From NCBI RefSeq assembly GCF_041146795.1, contig NC_135168.1:15614131-15678130 (forward strand): a DNA stretch of 64,000 nucleotides, in the 5' to 3' direction. Source of the DNA: Maylandia zebra (taxonomy: Eukaryota > Chordata > Actinopteri > Cichliformes > Cichlidae). The position numbers were made by a program, and so were the translations under genes. Positions 24,801-35,730 of this stretch are shown here, one piece after another. Under the pieces are notes generated by a model. That model saw only the letters and a program-made list of their open reading frames with translations. It ran no database searches and was not told where the DNA came from. Positions within the stretch are counted from its first letter, which is position 1, and every line of letters starts with the position of its first letter.

Positions 24801-27800
24801 AACCTCTAAATAACAACACAAACCTCACTGAAGTGGAACATCACTCCTTGGGCTACTTTTACTCAGCTAATTAATCCCAGAGCTGTTGGTCAAGCTCCAA
24901 GAATGCCTCATTCCTAGTTGCTGTGCACTGTCCTCTTGACAGCAAACACAATGTTTTTTTGTTTTTTTTAATGTTTCCAAGGTTGCTGCTGCTGATATTT
25001 CTTTTTTCCAGTATCACCCTGCTGTTACATACATATATCTACTTCTGGCTACCCTGCTGTAGGTCTGATGCCTGACTAACCTGGAACCTACTAACTTACT
25101 CTCATAAGGTTTATTTTCCTGAAGGTTTCCTGGGGGGTTATTTTCTTGGCTATGCTGCTCGAAGCAGTTACTCTGCTCTCTGTCCAATAGAGCAGATCGT
25201 TTTTCGACAATGCTGGTTTAGTGTTTTTCAGCCCTATTCAGCATCCAGTCTGTCAAGTCAGACTACCTGCACCTTGTAATTGTGCTGAGCACTGGCAAAT
25301 ACTTTTCTTTAGATTCAGTTGAGCCAGGTGGTGTTTCACTGACAAGTCAATTAACACAAATTTAGATCACAGGATGGGAGCAGCTGAAACTGAATCCCGG
25401 CAATAGCAATTAACTTGCAGCAAAGTATTAAATGGCAGTTGGAACTGGACTCTGATCATTAAATCATTGCTTCAGGCATTGCATGTGAAGTCACTTTATT
25501 ATGTAAAACGTGTCTTGTGTACATTGTGAAGCAGTGCTGGAAGAAGAACTTCTGTGCATACAAAAATTACATTGTTAGAAATGATTACTTTATGGTGGGA
25601 ATAAATTGCAAATAAATGCTGCTTTCATTTAAAATGTCAGTTTTTTCCCCTCATAGTATCTAAGGATGAAGCTTGAAAATGTTTGTTTCTTCTTTGATGG
25701 ATTACAGTAGAGTGCAAGTCTTAAGCAGTGAATGGAGCAATTTATTGAAATCCAATCGTACATGAAAATATAGTGTATATATTAAAAAAAGAAGCTTGAA
25801 AGTCAATATGTTGTGTAAACCTTTATTGAGGAATAAAAGGTGGAATAAAGCCAGAGCTCTCGTAGGCAAGTTTTTTGGAATTTCTTCAAATAGTGTCCAA
25901 GCTTCTTGATGGACATTCCAAAGCTCTTCTTTGGATGTTGGCTGCCTTTTCTTCTGCTCTCTGTCAAGATGGTTCTACATCTGAAGAATGTTGAGGCCCA
26001 GACTCTGGGAAAGCCAATCCGTGATTGATAGAAAAACATACAGTGGAATACAGTCAAGATATGCTTTCACTGGATTGCTGTTGCCAATCATATACAGTGG
26101 GGCAAAAAAGTATTTAGTCAGCCACCGATTGTGCAAGTTCCCCCACCTAAAATGATGACAGAGGTCAGTAATTTGCACCAGAGGTACACTTCAACTGTGA
26201 GAGACAGAATGTGAAAAAAAAATCCATGAATCCACATGGTAGGATTTGTAAAGAATTTATTGGTAAATCAGGGTGGAAAATAAGTATTTGGTCAATAACA
26301 AAAATACAACTCAATACTTTGTAACATAACCTTTGTTGGCAATAACAGAGGTCAAACGTTTACTATAGGTCTTTACCAGGTTTGCACACACAGTAGCTGG
26401 TATTTTGGCCCATTCCTCCATGCAGATCTTCTCGAGAGCAGTGATGTTTTGGGGCTGTCGCCGAGCAACACGGACTTTCAACTCCCGCCCCAGATTTTCT
26501 ATGGGGTTGAGGTCTGGAGACTGGCTAGGCCACTCCAGGACTTCCAAATGCTTCTTACGGAGCCACTCCTTTGTTGCCCGGGCGGTGTGTTTTGGATCAT
26601 TGTCATGTTGGAAGACCCAGCCTCGTTTCATCTTCAAAGTTCTCACTGATGGAAGGTGGTTTTGGCTCAAAATCTCACGATACATGGCCCCATTCATTCT
26701 GTCCTTAACACGGATCAGTCGTCCTGTCCCCTTGGCAGAAAAACAGCCCCATAGCATGATGTTTCCACCCCCATGCTTCACAGTAGGTATGGTGTTCTTG
26801 AGATGCAACTCAGTATTCTTCGTCCTCCAAACACGACGAGTTGAGTTTATACCAAAAAGTTCTACTTTGGTTTCATCTGACCACATGACATTCTCCCAAT
26901 CCTCTGCTGTATCATCCATGTGCTCTCTGGCAAACTTCAGACGGGCCTGGACATGCACTGGCTTCAGCAGCGGAACACGTCTGGCACTGCGGGATTTGAT
27001 TCCCTGCTGTTGTAGTGTGTTACTGATGGTGACCTTTGTTACTTTGGTCCCAGCTCTCTGCAGGTCATTCACCAGGTCCCCCCGTGTGGTTCTGGGATCT
27101 TTGCTCACCGTTCTCATGATCATTTTGACCCCACGGGATGAGATCTTGCGTGGAGCCCCAGATGGAGGGAGATTATCAGTGGTCTTGTATGTCTTCCATT
27201 TTCTGATGATTGCTCCCACAGTTGATTTTTTCACACCAAGCTGCTTGCCTATTGTAGATTCACTCTTCCCAGTCTGGTGCAGGTCTACAATACTTTTCCT
27301 GGTGTCCTTTGAAAGCTCTTTGGTCTTGGCCATGGCGGAGTTTGGAGTCTGACTGTTTGAGGCTGTGGACAGGTGTCTTTTATACAGATGATGAGTTCAA
27401 ACAGGTGCCATTCATACAGGTAACGAGTGGGGGACAGAAAAGCTTCTTACAGAAGACGTCACAGGTCTGTGAGAGCCAGAGATTTTCCTTGTTTGAGGTG
27501 ACCAAATACTTATTTTCCACCCTAATTTACGAATAAATTCTTTACAAATCCTACCATGTGAATTCATGGATGTTTTTTTCACATTCTGTCTCTCACAGTT
27601 GAAGTGTACCTCTGGTGCAAATTACTGACCTCTGTCATCATTTTAAGTGGGGGAACTTGCACAATCGGTGGCTGACTAAATACTTTTTTGCCCCACTGTA
27701 TATGGTGCATCAGAATCTAGCGTTGACCTCAGCCTCTTCTTCCTGTTTCCTTTTCTTAAGAGTTGCTTTTTGACAGCCATCCTTCCATTTCTGATGGGTT

Positions 27801-30800
27801 TTCACCAAAGAGTAGATGGATCAACTGAAGGCTGTCACATCTTTGCTGTATTTCTTTCCTATTTCTCAAGGATATGACTTTGAGATACTGTCCATCTGCT
27901 GTATATAGCTTTTTAGGCCTGCCACTTCTTTCTCCACCTATCTAGCTTTTTAAAATCTTTAAGGGAGATACAGCTCTCTATGCCAAATGTGTGGCTAATA
28001 ACTCTGGTTACGGTCAACAAGGAATTGCCTTGTGGGTGCAAAAACACTACTGTCAAACGGTGTTATCTTTGGCTTTTTTCCATGAGTTCAGCTAAAGAAA
28101 TGGGAACAGATTAAGTTTTTTACAGCAGGCTGCTAGTAACAAAGTGCCTAAAGATACAATTTAAAAAAGGTTCTATGCTAAATTGTCTGTCTGTTTTGTG
28201 TAGACAAAACAGCGGCCAATCCTTAGTTAGGTGCCGTTTTATGCTTGAATGATTCATAAGTTAGTCTAAAGTGACTTTAAAAGCATTCATCTAAAAAAAG
28301 TGAGGTACAAGTAGTGGACTGAAAATGAGTGAAAAGGAACCAGTGTCCTAAGAAAAACTTTGAAAGATTGTCAGAAAGTACTGAAACCTTTTGCTCAAGA
28401 TCGCTTTACAAGAACGTCTGACGTCTTTGGGAGCAAAATATAAAGAACTGATGGGTGTTTCAAGACTTAACGTTCGGCTATTTTAGTCACTTTAGTGATA
28501 CTTTATAACCTTCATTCCTAATTTGTTGCATTGAACATCAGTCTATCAGTATATTTTCCTGTGTATAGTAAGTCATGCTTTCTCTTTTTGTTGCTTGCAG
28601 GAAGAAGTCCTTTCTCTTCTCTGCACTCTATGCTGCCTGTATCCTCGGGGGCCGCCATGTCATGAAACAAAGGGAGAAGTTTGAGTTGAGGAAACCATTG
28701 GTGCTGTGGTCACTCACCCTCGCTGTATTCAGGTAAGAGGGTTAACATTTGTTTAATGATTATTTAATGTAAACTGACTTCAGTTGTCAAACGTCGCTGC
28801 GTTTCACAACAACTAGAAACAGTAGCAATGTGCACAGTAAGAAAACCTCAGCCTTGTAGAAAGTGCTAGAAATACAAACATTTTAGCTATAATGTGGGAA
28901 GCACTTTCACACTTTTAACACAAATTATTGTCTGTATATGTATGTCCTCCTCACCCCCATGTAGTATTTTTGGTGCCATCCGTACTGGGAGTTACATGAT
29001 GTACATCCTGATGACGAAAGGGCTAAAACAGTCAGTTTGTGACCAGAGCTTCTACAACGGGCCTGTCAGCAAATTCTGGGCATATGCTTTTGTACTCAGT
29101 AAAGCACCAGAGCTGGGTAAGTCCATTTCATTTATTTATTTATTTTAAGTATCTTTTGCATATTTTTTTCTACAATACTGCAAATACTGTAAAAGGCTGA
29201 TGATGTCATCACCCCGTCAGGCAGGTGGTCAACATGGTCACCCAAGTTTGTGAATTTGATAACTTAAGAACCAAGCGGCATACGGCCTTCAAACTAATAC
29301 TAAAAGTGTATTTACTAATAATCTTGGACGAGTTTAAATCCCAGAAACCTCAGTCTTAAGGTCAGGGGTCAGAGTTTCTGAAAATCGTCTGAATGTGATG
29401 ACTGAAGAAGAAAGTCACCTACAATTTTGAAATTGATACAATAGGTGTATCTGCTAGGAGGCTGATGGATACAATTGGCCACCACCAGTACACTTCTTTT
29501 TAAAGATTTTGTGTGAATACAATTTTATTTTTGCTCATCTTTATCTTCCTAGTGTCAGATCTGCAAGCCTAAACCTAGAGCAGTTGTTCCTCTCAGCAGG
29601 AATAAAGAGTGGCAGATGCCATGTTCTCTCTGTCTGGCTAATGTCCAAACTATCATGTTGTGAAGTCTGGAAACTGGAGACTTGGTTGTTTCTGTATCTA
29701 CTAGGTACAGAAAGGTGCAGGCGGCTTAGGGAAACATAAGAAGGTGGACAGAGACCTTTTTGTCATGGGTGGATGTCTCTCTAGATATGTCACTAAAAAT
29801 TCGAGACACTGCAATCCCATTGCACATTCTAAAAACGAACACAAGGCACATATAAGTAGTTATGTTCAATGAAGTACTGCTCTGTTTCATCAAAATACCA
29901 CTATTATCAGGACCAAAAATATGTATGGCTTGGCTTTAAGGATTTGAGTTGAGTACTCATTTAAGAGCTACAGGTCAGAAGCCAAATTTTTGGCACCGTG
30001 CTCACATCTTTTAGCCATCCACTTTTGCCAATACACACTCATATGGACAACATCTTCATCTGTGATTCCAGGTGAATTAACACTACAACTATTGCAATAA
30101 AATCAGGTGGAAAATAACATAAAATTTATAACAGTAAACTCAGGTTTATTTGTAGTAAACTGGCTGCTGCAAGCCTTAATAAATCAATATAAATAATAAT
30201 CATGTTTGAATGATTAAGTAATTCATAATTTTGCATTGTAAAAGAGAAATTCCCACAAATGCCCTATTATGTGCATAATAGGGCAAATTCTAGCAGTATA
30301 AATATAATACCAAAACAGTACTTTGTGCTGTCACTGACTGGTTTCCTGGCTTAGAATGGAACTTGGGGTCTGAAGGTTACATGACAGTAAGCATGGCAGT
30401 GTCAGTGTGACCTTGGTAAATATGTGACTAGTGGAACCTTACTTGGTTATTAAAAGTCTCTATTATGCTTGAGTTAATCATGCTTTGTGTTAAAATCCCA
30501 ACTGTTTAACATACTGCAATTACTGCAGGATTAGTTTTCCATGCATTTAAAGTCATTCAGCCACTACATTCACTAATATATATATTGCAATATTTTTGAC
30601 TGATGTAAAAAAAAAAAAAATGTAGGTAAGTGTACATTTACATTTATACATAAATTTGAAAACAAAAGCCCCAAATTTTCATAAGGAAAAATACATTTTG
30701 TAACCTGGAAACCACTGATATGAAGCATTGATATTATGGTGTTTTGTATTTGTAGCAGTACTTTACTATGTACTTTGTTGTAATAGTTTTCTGTTTTTTC

Positions 30801-31563
30801 AGCTTTTGCAGTTACCGCAACTGTTTATTGTAGAGTACTTATCGGCCTTAGCCTTGTTATGGGTGATAAATGGTATAATAAAAACTGCTTTTGCTGCCAC
30901 TTGTATTTGTGTTTATCAGTTTATTGGGTCCTAAGTTGTCAAACATTTCAGTGCTTCTCTCTGTGTGCCTAAAGCTTTGTGTTTTTACACAGCTTTGCAT
31001 ATTTGAGAGTGATTTGTATCACAGCCAGTTACTTTTTGTTGGACAAATAATAACCATGTTCCTTTTTCTGCTGCTCCGTCCTGTCTTATCCACTCCTAAC
31101 TTCCACTCTCCTATTCGCAGGTGACACTCTGTTCATTGTCTTGAGGAAACAGAAGCTCATCTTTCTCCACTGGTACCACCACATTACTGTGCTGCTCTAC
31201 TCCTGGTACTCCTACAAGGACATGGTGGCTGGCGGCGGGTGGTTCATGACCATGAACTACTTGGTCCATGCTGTCATGTACTCTTACTACGCACTGCGTG
31301 CAGCTGGTTTCAAGCTGTCACGCAAGTTTGCCATGTTCATCACACTGACCCAAATCACACAGATGTTGATGGGCTGCGTAGTCAACTACTTGGTGTACTC
31401 GTGGATGCAGCAGGGCCAGGAGTGTCCATCCCACATGCAGAACATTGTTTGGTCCTCCCTCATGTACCTCAGCTACTTTGTGCTCTTTGTCCAGTTCTTC
31501 TTTGAAGCCTACATCGGCAAGTCCAAATCATCGGCTATGGCTGCCACAAAGAAAAGCGAGTAA
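9862..31563 (+). CDS. elovl6: Elongation of very long chain fatty acids protein 6, 4 coding exons
   Basis: Joined exons: 9862-9944, 28601-28732, 28965-29116, 31121-31563 (83+132+152+443 = 810 nt, 269 aa). All introns are GT-AG and phases match. The N terminus [20 protein letters not shown] and the body match vertebrate ELOVL6 closely. Elovl6 is the multi-pass ER condensing enzyme of the fatty-acid elongation cycle: it joins malonyl-CoA to C12-C16 saturated and monounsaturated acyl-CoA, mainly palmitate to stearate. The catalytic histidine box HWYHH sits in [19 protein letters not shown], followed by [17 protein letters not shown]. The last residues KKSE form a canonical dilysine ER-retrieval signal. 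Length agrees with the family (about 265-270). It converges with egf downstream, as in human. SREBP and ChREBP control is known for the gene; a possible SRE lies at 8415. The first intron (18.7 kb) is heavily loaded with transposons but shows no damage to splice sites. Confidence 0.96.
11878..11928. repeat. GA-rich simple repeat
   Basis: Interrupted (GA)n tract in elovl6 intron 1, mostly uninterrupted at 11878-11893 and again at 11907-11918. Confidence 0.85.
12380..12411. repeat. near-perfect palindrome, 15-bp arms, 2-base spacer
   Basis: Arm 12380-12394 (GCAAATATGAACTGA) is the exact reverse complement of 12397-12411. Only TT separates them. It lies in elovl6 intron 1 and no function can be assigned. 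Confidence 0.75.
16753..16776. repeat. (AC)n microsatellite
   Basis: A dinucleotide run of about 12 units in elovl6 intron 1. Confidence 0.9.
18057..18420. repeat. probable decayed interspersed repeat
   Basis: The stretch starting tttatttaggacagtgcatgttaatgaac and continuing with gctaatttccatctg resembles a repeat I have met many times in teleost introns, possibly a LINE 3' part. It has no coding frame and I cannot name the family. Confidence 0.35.
19700..20428 (-). pseudogene. Penelope-like retroelement fragment with GIY-YIG-type domain
   Basis: The minus-strand frame 20188-19979 reads [52 protein letters not shown]. This is the start of the GIY-YIG endonuclease domain as found in Neptune-type Penelope-like elements of fish and amphibians (canonical IVYxVxC...LYIGET). 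Upstream on the minus strand, 20428-20200 carries the preceding linker ([19 protein letters not shown]...TFVKAG). Downstream to about 19700 a degraded C terminus follows. Stops and frameshifts show it is dead. It is cut at 20429 by the outer hAT element, so the Penelope-like copy is older. Confidence 0.6.
20437..22208. mobile_element. hAT-type non-autonomous element (outer copy)
   Basis: Terminal inverted repeats begin TAGGGCTGGGCGATATGG at 20437 and, in reverse, TAGGGGTGGGCGATATAA at 22208. The 8-bp flanks are ATGTCCAG (20429-20436) and ATCTCCAG (22209-22216), one mismatch, as expected for a hAT target duplication. No transposase frame is present. The element is split by a second copy at 20728-21759. 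It inserted into the Penelope-like remnant. Confidence 0.78.
20728..21759. mobile_element. hAT-type non-autonomous element (inner, nested copy)
   Basis: The 1032-bp element starts TAGGGCTGGGCGATATGA and ends in the inverse of TAGGGCTGGGCGATATAT. It is flanked by a perfect 8-bp duplication ATAAAAAT (20720-20727 and 21760-21767). A segment at 21305-21400 is the inverted counterpart of 20563-20655 in the outer copy (shared words include cacaaccagaattcatacataagg), so the two elements are related and the inner one sits in the opposite orientation. The middle part is GC-richer than its surroundings. Confidence 0.85.
22313..22352. repeat. end of a common vertebrate MITE (cggcttatag...tacggtaa)
   Basis: The segment reads like the terminus of a widespread short DNA transposon whose ends contain (g)cggcttatagtccggaaaatacggtaa. 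A related inverted end may be at 20527-20550 (acgtattttccacactataagg). Because 20437-22208 is a separate hAT unit, I do not join the two. Confidence 0.4.
22550..23200 (-). pseudogene. decayed Tc1-like transposon (copy 1)
   Basis: The minus-strand fragments resemble Tc1 transposase with many stops, for example a GGDSVIIWG motif corresponding to GGGSVMVWG. Positions 22921-23110 align by eye with 27755-27925 (shared dacagcca, caccaag, tagatgga-caactgaa and ggatatgact-type words). It is therefore the same old Tc1 family as the copy interrupted by the intact element at 26095. Confidence 0.6.
23440..23708 (-). mobile_element. tRNA-derived SINE
   Basis: Read on the minus strand from 23708: GGGGTGGCCGTGGCTCAGGT carries a pol III A box (GTGGCTCAGGTGG), and about 45 bases on GGTTCGATCC is a B box. 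After a unique body with CTTGGGCAAGATACT, the 3' end (agcgctatataagaatcagtccatttgcca) looks like a LINE-mobilised tail of L2 type. The structure (tRNA-like head, body, LINE-like tail) defines a SINE transcribed from its internal promoter. The exact family name is not assigned. Confidence 0.75.
25800..26092 (-). pseudogene. decayed Tc1-like transposon (copy 2), C-terminal half
   Basis: The minus-strand translation near 25980-25830 (around [22 protein letters not shown] and related frames) corresponds to the Tc1 C-terminal region, with frameshifts. It is the part left of the intact Tc1 inserted at 26095. The matching N-terminal half lies at 27701-27960. Confidence 0.55.
26095..27698 (-). mobile_element. 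full-length Tc1 element with 200-bp inverted repeats
   Basis: The 1604-bp element is flanked by TA on both sides (26093-26094, 27699-27700). The terminal inverted repeats, 26095-26294 and 27499-27698, begin CAGTGGGGCAAAAAAGTATT and differ at only about 5 of 200 positions by my count. Long repeats of this kind are the IR/DR arrangement, with transposase sites at both ends of each repeat. The transposase frame inside is open, so insertion is fairly recent. It landed inside an older, decayed Tc1. Confidence 0.93.
26311..27333 (-). CDS. Tc1 transposase, 340 aa
   Basis: An uninterrupted frame of usual Tc1 length. The N terminus has the paired helix-turn-helix DNA-binding region ([20 protein letters not shown] ... 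[21 protein letters not shown]). The GAPRKIS stretch is a GRPR-type AT-hook-like linker. The DDE core shows [12 protein letters not shown] (first D), [11 protein letters not shown] (second D) and [10 protein letters not shown] (E, 34 residues after the second D). It catalyses cut-and-paste transposition into TA. One oddity: the conserved NLWRELK is NLGRELK here, a single T-to-G change from TGG to GGG, which may weaken the enzyme. No stop or frameshift is present. Antisense long frames over the same bases are shadows. Confidence 0.92.
   Translation of the reverse strand: MAKTKELSKDTRKSIVDLHQTGKSESTIGKQLGVKKSTVGAIIRKWKTYKTTDNLPPSGAPRKISSRGVKMIMRTVSKDPRTTRGDLVNDLQRAGTKVTKVTISNTLQQQGIKSRSARRVPLLKPVHVQARLKFAREHMDDTAEDWENVMWSDETKVELFGINSTRRVWRTKNTELHLKNTIPTVKHGGGNIMLWGCFSAKGTGRLIRVKDRMNGAMYREILSQNHLPSVRTLKMKRGWVFQHDNDPKHTARATKEWLRKKHLEVLEWPSQSPDLNPIENLGRELKVRVARRQPQNITALEKICMEEWAKIPATVCANLVKTYSKRLTSVIANKGYVTKY
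27701..27960 (-). pseudogene. decayed Tc1-like transposon (copy 2), N-terminal half
   Basis: On the minus strand it reads [20 protein letters not shown], then [12 protein letters not shown], then [13 protein letters not shown]. This corresponds to the GRPRK linker and second helix-turn-helix of Tc1 transposase. With 25800-26092 it forms one old element split by the young Tc1. Confidence 0.65.
28010..28600 (+). other. elovl6 intron 1, distal end
   Basis: Nothing recognisable apart from the acceptor tract tctctttttgttgcttgcag just before exon 2 (28601). Confidence 0.6.
29117..31120 (+). other. elovl6 intron 3
   Basis: AT-rich intron between exons 3 and 4, with donor GGTAAGTCC at 29116/29117 and acceptor ctattcgcag at 31120. 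No other gene, RNA or clear repeat was recognised. Confidence 0.65.
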
Positions 31564-33818
31564 AAAATAAATGCCATAAGTATGAAAAGAAGGAAGATAA
31601 TGTAAAAAGGGAGTTTGAAATTGAGAGCAGGGACCAGTGTCTTGAGAAATGAATGGGTTTAGGTGTGAGAGAGGTGGCATATAGCCCACGAAGTCTAGTG
31701 GGAGTGGGAGGGTCATGAAATGGTTGGTGTTTGTGCTTGAGCATTATTACTAATGTGCAGGTCTTTAAAAAAAACAAAATAAAAAAACAAAAAAAAAAAC
31801 ATTGAAGGTTCTGTCTCCCTTGAGGGATGCTATAGAAACAGCACCACCATGATCAGAAGCCATCACAATCTGTCCACCTGAAGTTTAAAAGCCCCCATTT
31901 TAAATTCACATTTAAAAGTTTTTCCAAATGTAAAGGATAACAAAAGGATCAAAATCACCAGATTAAAAACAAATTACATCTACCACAAGTATAAGTTTAC
32001 TTATATAGTATATATATATATATTTAAATATATATGTATATTGAAAAAAAGAAGGTACATATGAAGATGGAGTTAACATTAACACAGGCCATCTGAGTAT
32101 GTTTTTGTTTGTGTGTCTGTCTGTCGTCAGTGTTTTTTTTTTTGGTTAGATCTGTCAAAGCAAAAGTTTGGATCGCTGGTGAGTACATGGAGCTGAAGTG
32201 TTGGTGGTTGAGGTGAGCTGATGGGGTGAACGGCACTGTGTCGTCTGTCTTACATTGCAAAATGCGATATTTTTCTCAGGTCTTAGGTTATTTCTTTCTT
32301 AATATAATATGCATATCAAGACAAAGTAGACATGTTTAACATCTGCACCACTTTACAGTATGGCTGAATTTCATCTAGAATGTCTGCATAATTGAGAAAA
32401 AAAGTATGAATGGAGCTGATTGGACTGACTGTTGACCACACCGCTCCCGGCCGTGATGGGAAACAGATGCTGACAGTGCCCTGCTTCACCACTTGTCATG
32501 ACCTTGCAGAAGTTGCCGACCACACTTGGAAAATTACTTGCCATTGACTTCCAAGCACTTCGCTGTGTTAAAGTGTCCCTACCAGTGACGAAACCAGTCT
32601 GTTGGACAATGAATGCTTAAATGGAGGAAGAGCATATTTCTGTCTAGCAAAAGAAAAAAAATTCAAACATGCAAATTGTCAAAATCTGCTGTATTGAAAA
32701 AATAGTATGTATCCTTAATGGTGTCTGTTGTGCTATTGTGCATTTGCACTGTATCAATGTAAAAAATATGTTGCTGACAAACTTAACATATGAACAAAGT
32801 GCAAAAATGTGACATGCCTGTGTTTGTTTGTTTTTTTTCCTCTTGGTATTGCACACCATTGAAACTATTTTAGTGCTAAACCTGAAAAGCCATCTAAAGT
32901 ACTACTAAGCATTTGAAATTAAGAATTACCAGAGTTTAATTATCACTCCCAGACATCCAGTCTTTCTTTACAAGAACTGAAAGACAAAGTGTAGCAGCAA
33001 TCAAACATGTTTTATGCCTGACCTCTCAACATCAGGTGTTACACTTCTGCTTTTAGCTGAGTCACTAAAGTTGATCTGTATCATTGCTGGATGCACTTCG
33101 GTAGTTGTGGGCATAAATGGCACGAGTAGTTAAGCTAAGCAGCTTTTCATCTAAATAATGATAGTAATCCACTATTACTGTTGGTTCAGTATTGAAAAAG
33201 CGTGCTGACCGCCCCCTAGAGGTCACATTACAGGTTGTTTGAGGCTCCATTTAGTTGAGGTTGGAGTGAGACAAACATGGCATGAATCAAAATGTTTTCA
33301 TCTGAGAAAAGTTAATCACATAATAAACATGGATTCTTAATCATTTAGTTGGAAAGACCTAGTAAAGCAAATCAAGAAAGACCAAAAAGCAAATCCTGTG
33401 AAGTGATGGTTGCGTTTTATTCTTGTTGTACAGACACAATTCCATAAGCCATAAAAAGAATAACAAATGGTAAATTTATGCAATATACATGTTCTATAGG
33501 GAAAAGAACACGTTGCCCCATCATATTATAATTTTTAAATAAGTTAAACAAAACAGCAGGATGTGGCCGCCTATCGTTCCTGTCACTTCCGGCTACCATC
33601 TTTGGTAACTAATGAGTTAGCCAACGAAATAAAATGCTACGCTATCAAGACAAAAGAGGGGAGTAAAATTTGTTCAACAAGTTTGATATTTTGTTCAGGC
33701 TGAAGAAACTGAAGGGGCTTTGAAACTGTGGTAAGTGTTAACAAACTCAAAAACAAATTCCCACAAGCACAAATCTTGAATACTTTTATGGTTTAATTAT
33801 TCAGTTTTGAATGTGTAA

Positions 33819-33881
33819 TATATCACAATTATATATTATATTATATATTATGTATTATATATACAATTTATATTATAAAAG
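33819..33881. repeat. AT-rich low-complexity tract
   Basis: Almost pure A/T with tatatta units in the elovl6-egf intergenic space. A similar tract is at 32001-32040. Confidence 0.8.
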
Positions 33882-35369
33882 CGTCAAAGCAGCCTAATGG
33901 ACCATTTCCAGAACACACATGGAAACGTGCAAAGGTCTTTTTCCAGTTAAATGTCTCCTACAGGCTTAGCGGGTGATGGAGCATGTTAGTATAGAAGTCA
34001 TGGGAGTGGCAAAACTTACCGGTGACAAAACTACTGATGATATCCTGAATTAACAGCAGAAGCTATACTTTGTATAAATGTTCAGTAATATGCACTAGTA
34101 GTGAGAGACAACTAGACCATACCAATTTGGTTCCTATTAATATTCTGAGTTTTCTGAAGGTATTTAAAAAAAATGGCTACTTTATTCTTATATTATCTTA
34201 CAAGAAAATAATGATTGCGATTTTGACAGCTTTTCCTGAATTATTGCAGAATTGATTACAGTCTAGAAGTTGTATCTAATTTCAGTTTATTCATAACCAT
34301 AAAATGATTTGCTCTGTGCTACAAAAGGCTTGAATCTCAGGTGCCCCTCTCAAACAGGAATGCTCTTTATCTGAACTGAATGCAGATTATGATAATGAGT
34401 GCAGGTTCGAACTGCTATTGCGATCTTGATGTAAAGAGAGGTCACTGAAGCATTTTTTTGTTTTTGTGTTTATATTTAGCATTTGCTACATATGAAAAAT
34501 GAATAAGAACAGAGTTACTTAATAACCGATTATTCTGTATTGGTTGCAGTTGTATCCTTATATATCCCTATTACTATTAGTTTCTCATCGGTGAGCTATT
34601 TTATTTCTTTGTAACATTGCTGCCATCTAGTGAAAAAAAGCCAACCTGGCTTTTTTTTTTTCTTGACGATTGATTTCTAGGTCATTAATGATAGTACTGT
34701 GGAGCATTTCTCTTTAATTGTTAAATAGTTGTGATGAAGAACTATCCTATTCAGTTTATGTAATGGGAAAAATGGCTAATTGAAATTAAGTTGGGATTGT
34801 GTGCCACTTAAGTGAAGGTGTATCTGTGATTAGTTGTGCTCATTGTTGTTATGTTATTCATTTCTCCCCTGAGACAAAACTACCAAGACAGCTTGCCAGA
34901 TTTGGGACTTTCCCTCCTGTCAATGGTGCAATCATACATTCTGGCTCACGTGTCTATGTCCAATACATGCATTAGACCTTCCCTCCCCTTCTGATTTTAA
35001 CTCTGGACAAATCCTCGAAAACCAGTGTTGCTCTATCCTGCTCAAGAGCTAAAGGGACCAAATACTGACCTGAAGGATCAGGGCAAAGCCTTTGAGTGGG
35101 TGGCTAATTCCCGCTTTAGCCCTCATCAGCTGTCCTCTGGGCAGGAATGGGACCGTGAGCGATAAGACAAAGCTAGACCCATCTGGCAGAAACTATAACC
35201 CCAGTTACAAAAAGTTATGATGGTCTGCAAAACCTAAAATCTGAGACAAAAAATACAATAATATCATTTAAACCCCATATTTTATTTAAGAAAATATTTT
35301 CACATTTTTATATTTTAATGCTTTGGTTTGCTTTTTGTATTTTGAATGTGCACATTTCATACATCTGCA

Positions 35370-35730
35370 CAAGTCTTTCCAAATGTTACAGGTTTTGGAG
35401 AAACACATGCTACCATTCAGACAGTATCTTTTTCAGCAAAACAAAGAGATAGCATACTCTGCAGCACAGCACCACCGCAGTGTATTAGAGAATGTAAGAA
35501 ACCATTCCCAAAGTCCTGACCGGTTGCCAGTTAAAAACATTTGACATTTTATCAAATAAAAAATATGGCCAGGAGGCCATAAACCAAAGAGCTGGAATCC
35601 TATATTGAGCAAGGACAGGATAACATTTTGGCTTTTAAAACTTGATCTCCTGAGTTACAAAATGCTTTTAGGGAGTTGCTTAAAGAAGACATGAGGTAAC
35701 ACAGTGCTTCTGGACTCTCTTCTGTACAAA
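35370..35730 (+). pseudogene. decayed Tc1/mariner-like transposase fragment
   Basis: The segment with ggttttggagaaacacatgctaccattcagacagtatctttttcag matches a repeat I know from teleosts that encodes LEKHMLPFRQYLFQ... of a Tc1/mariner-like transposase. Downstream (about 35560-35720) a divergent C-terminal part follows (tggaatcctatattgagcaaggacaggataacatttt). Stops are frequent; it is an old copy. Confidence 0.5.

Noticed and set aside
26405-27352. 315-codon plus-strand open frame
   Set aside because: It is the antisense of the Tc1 transposase and has no domain of its own.
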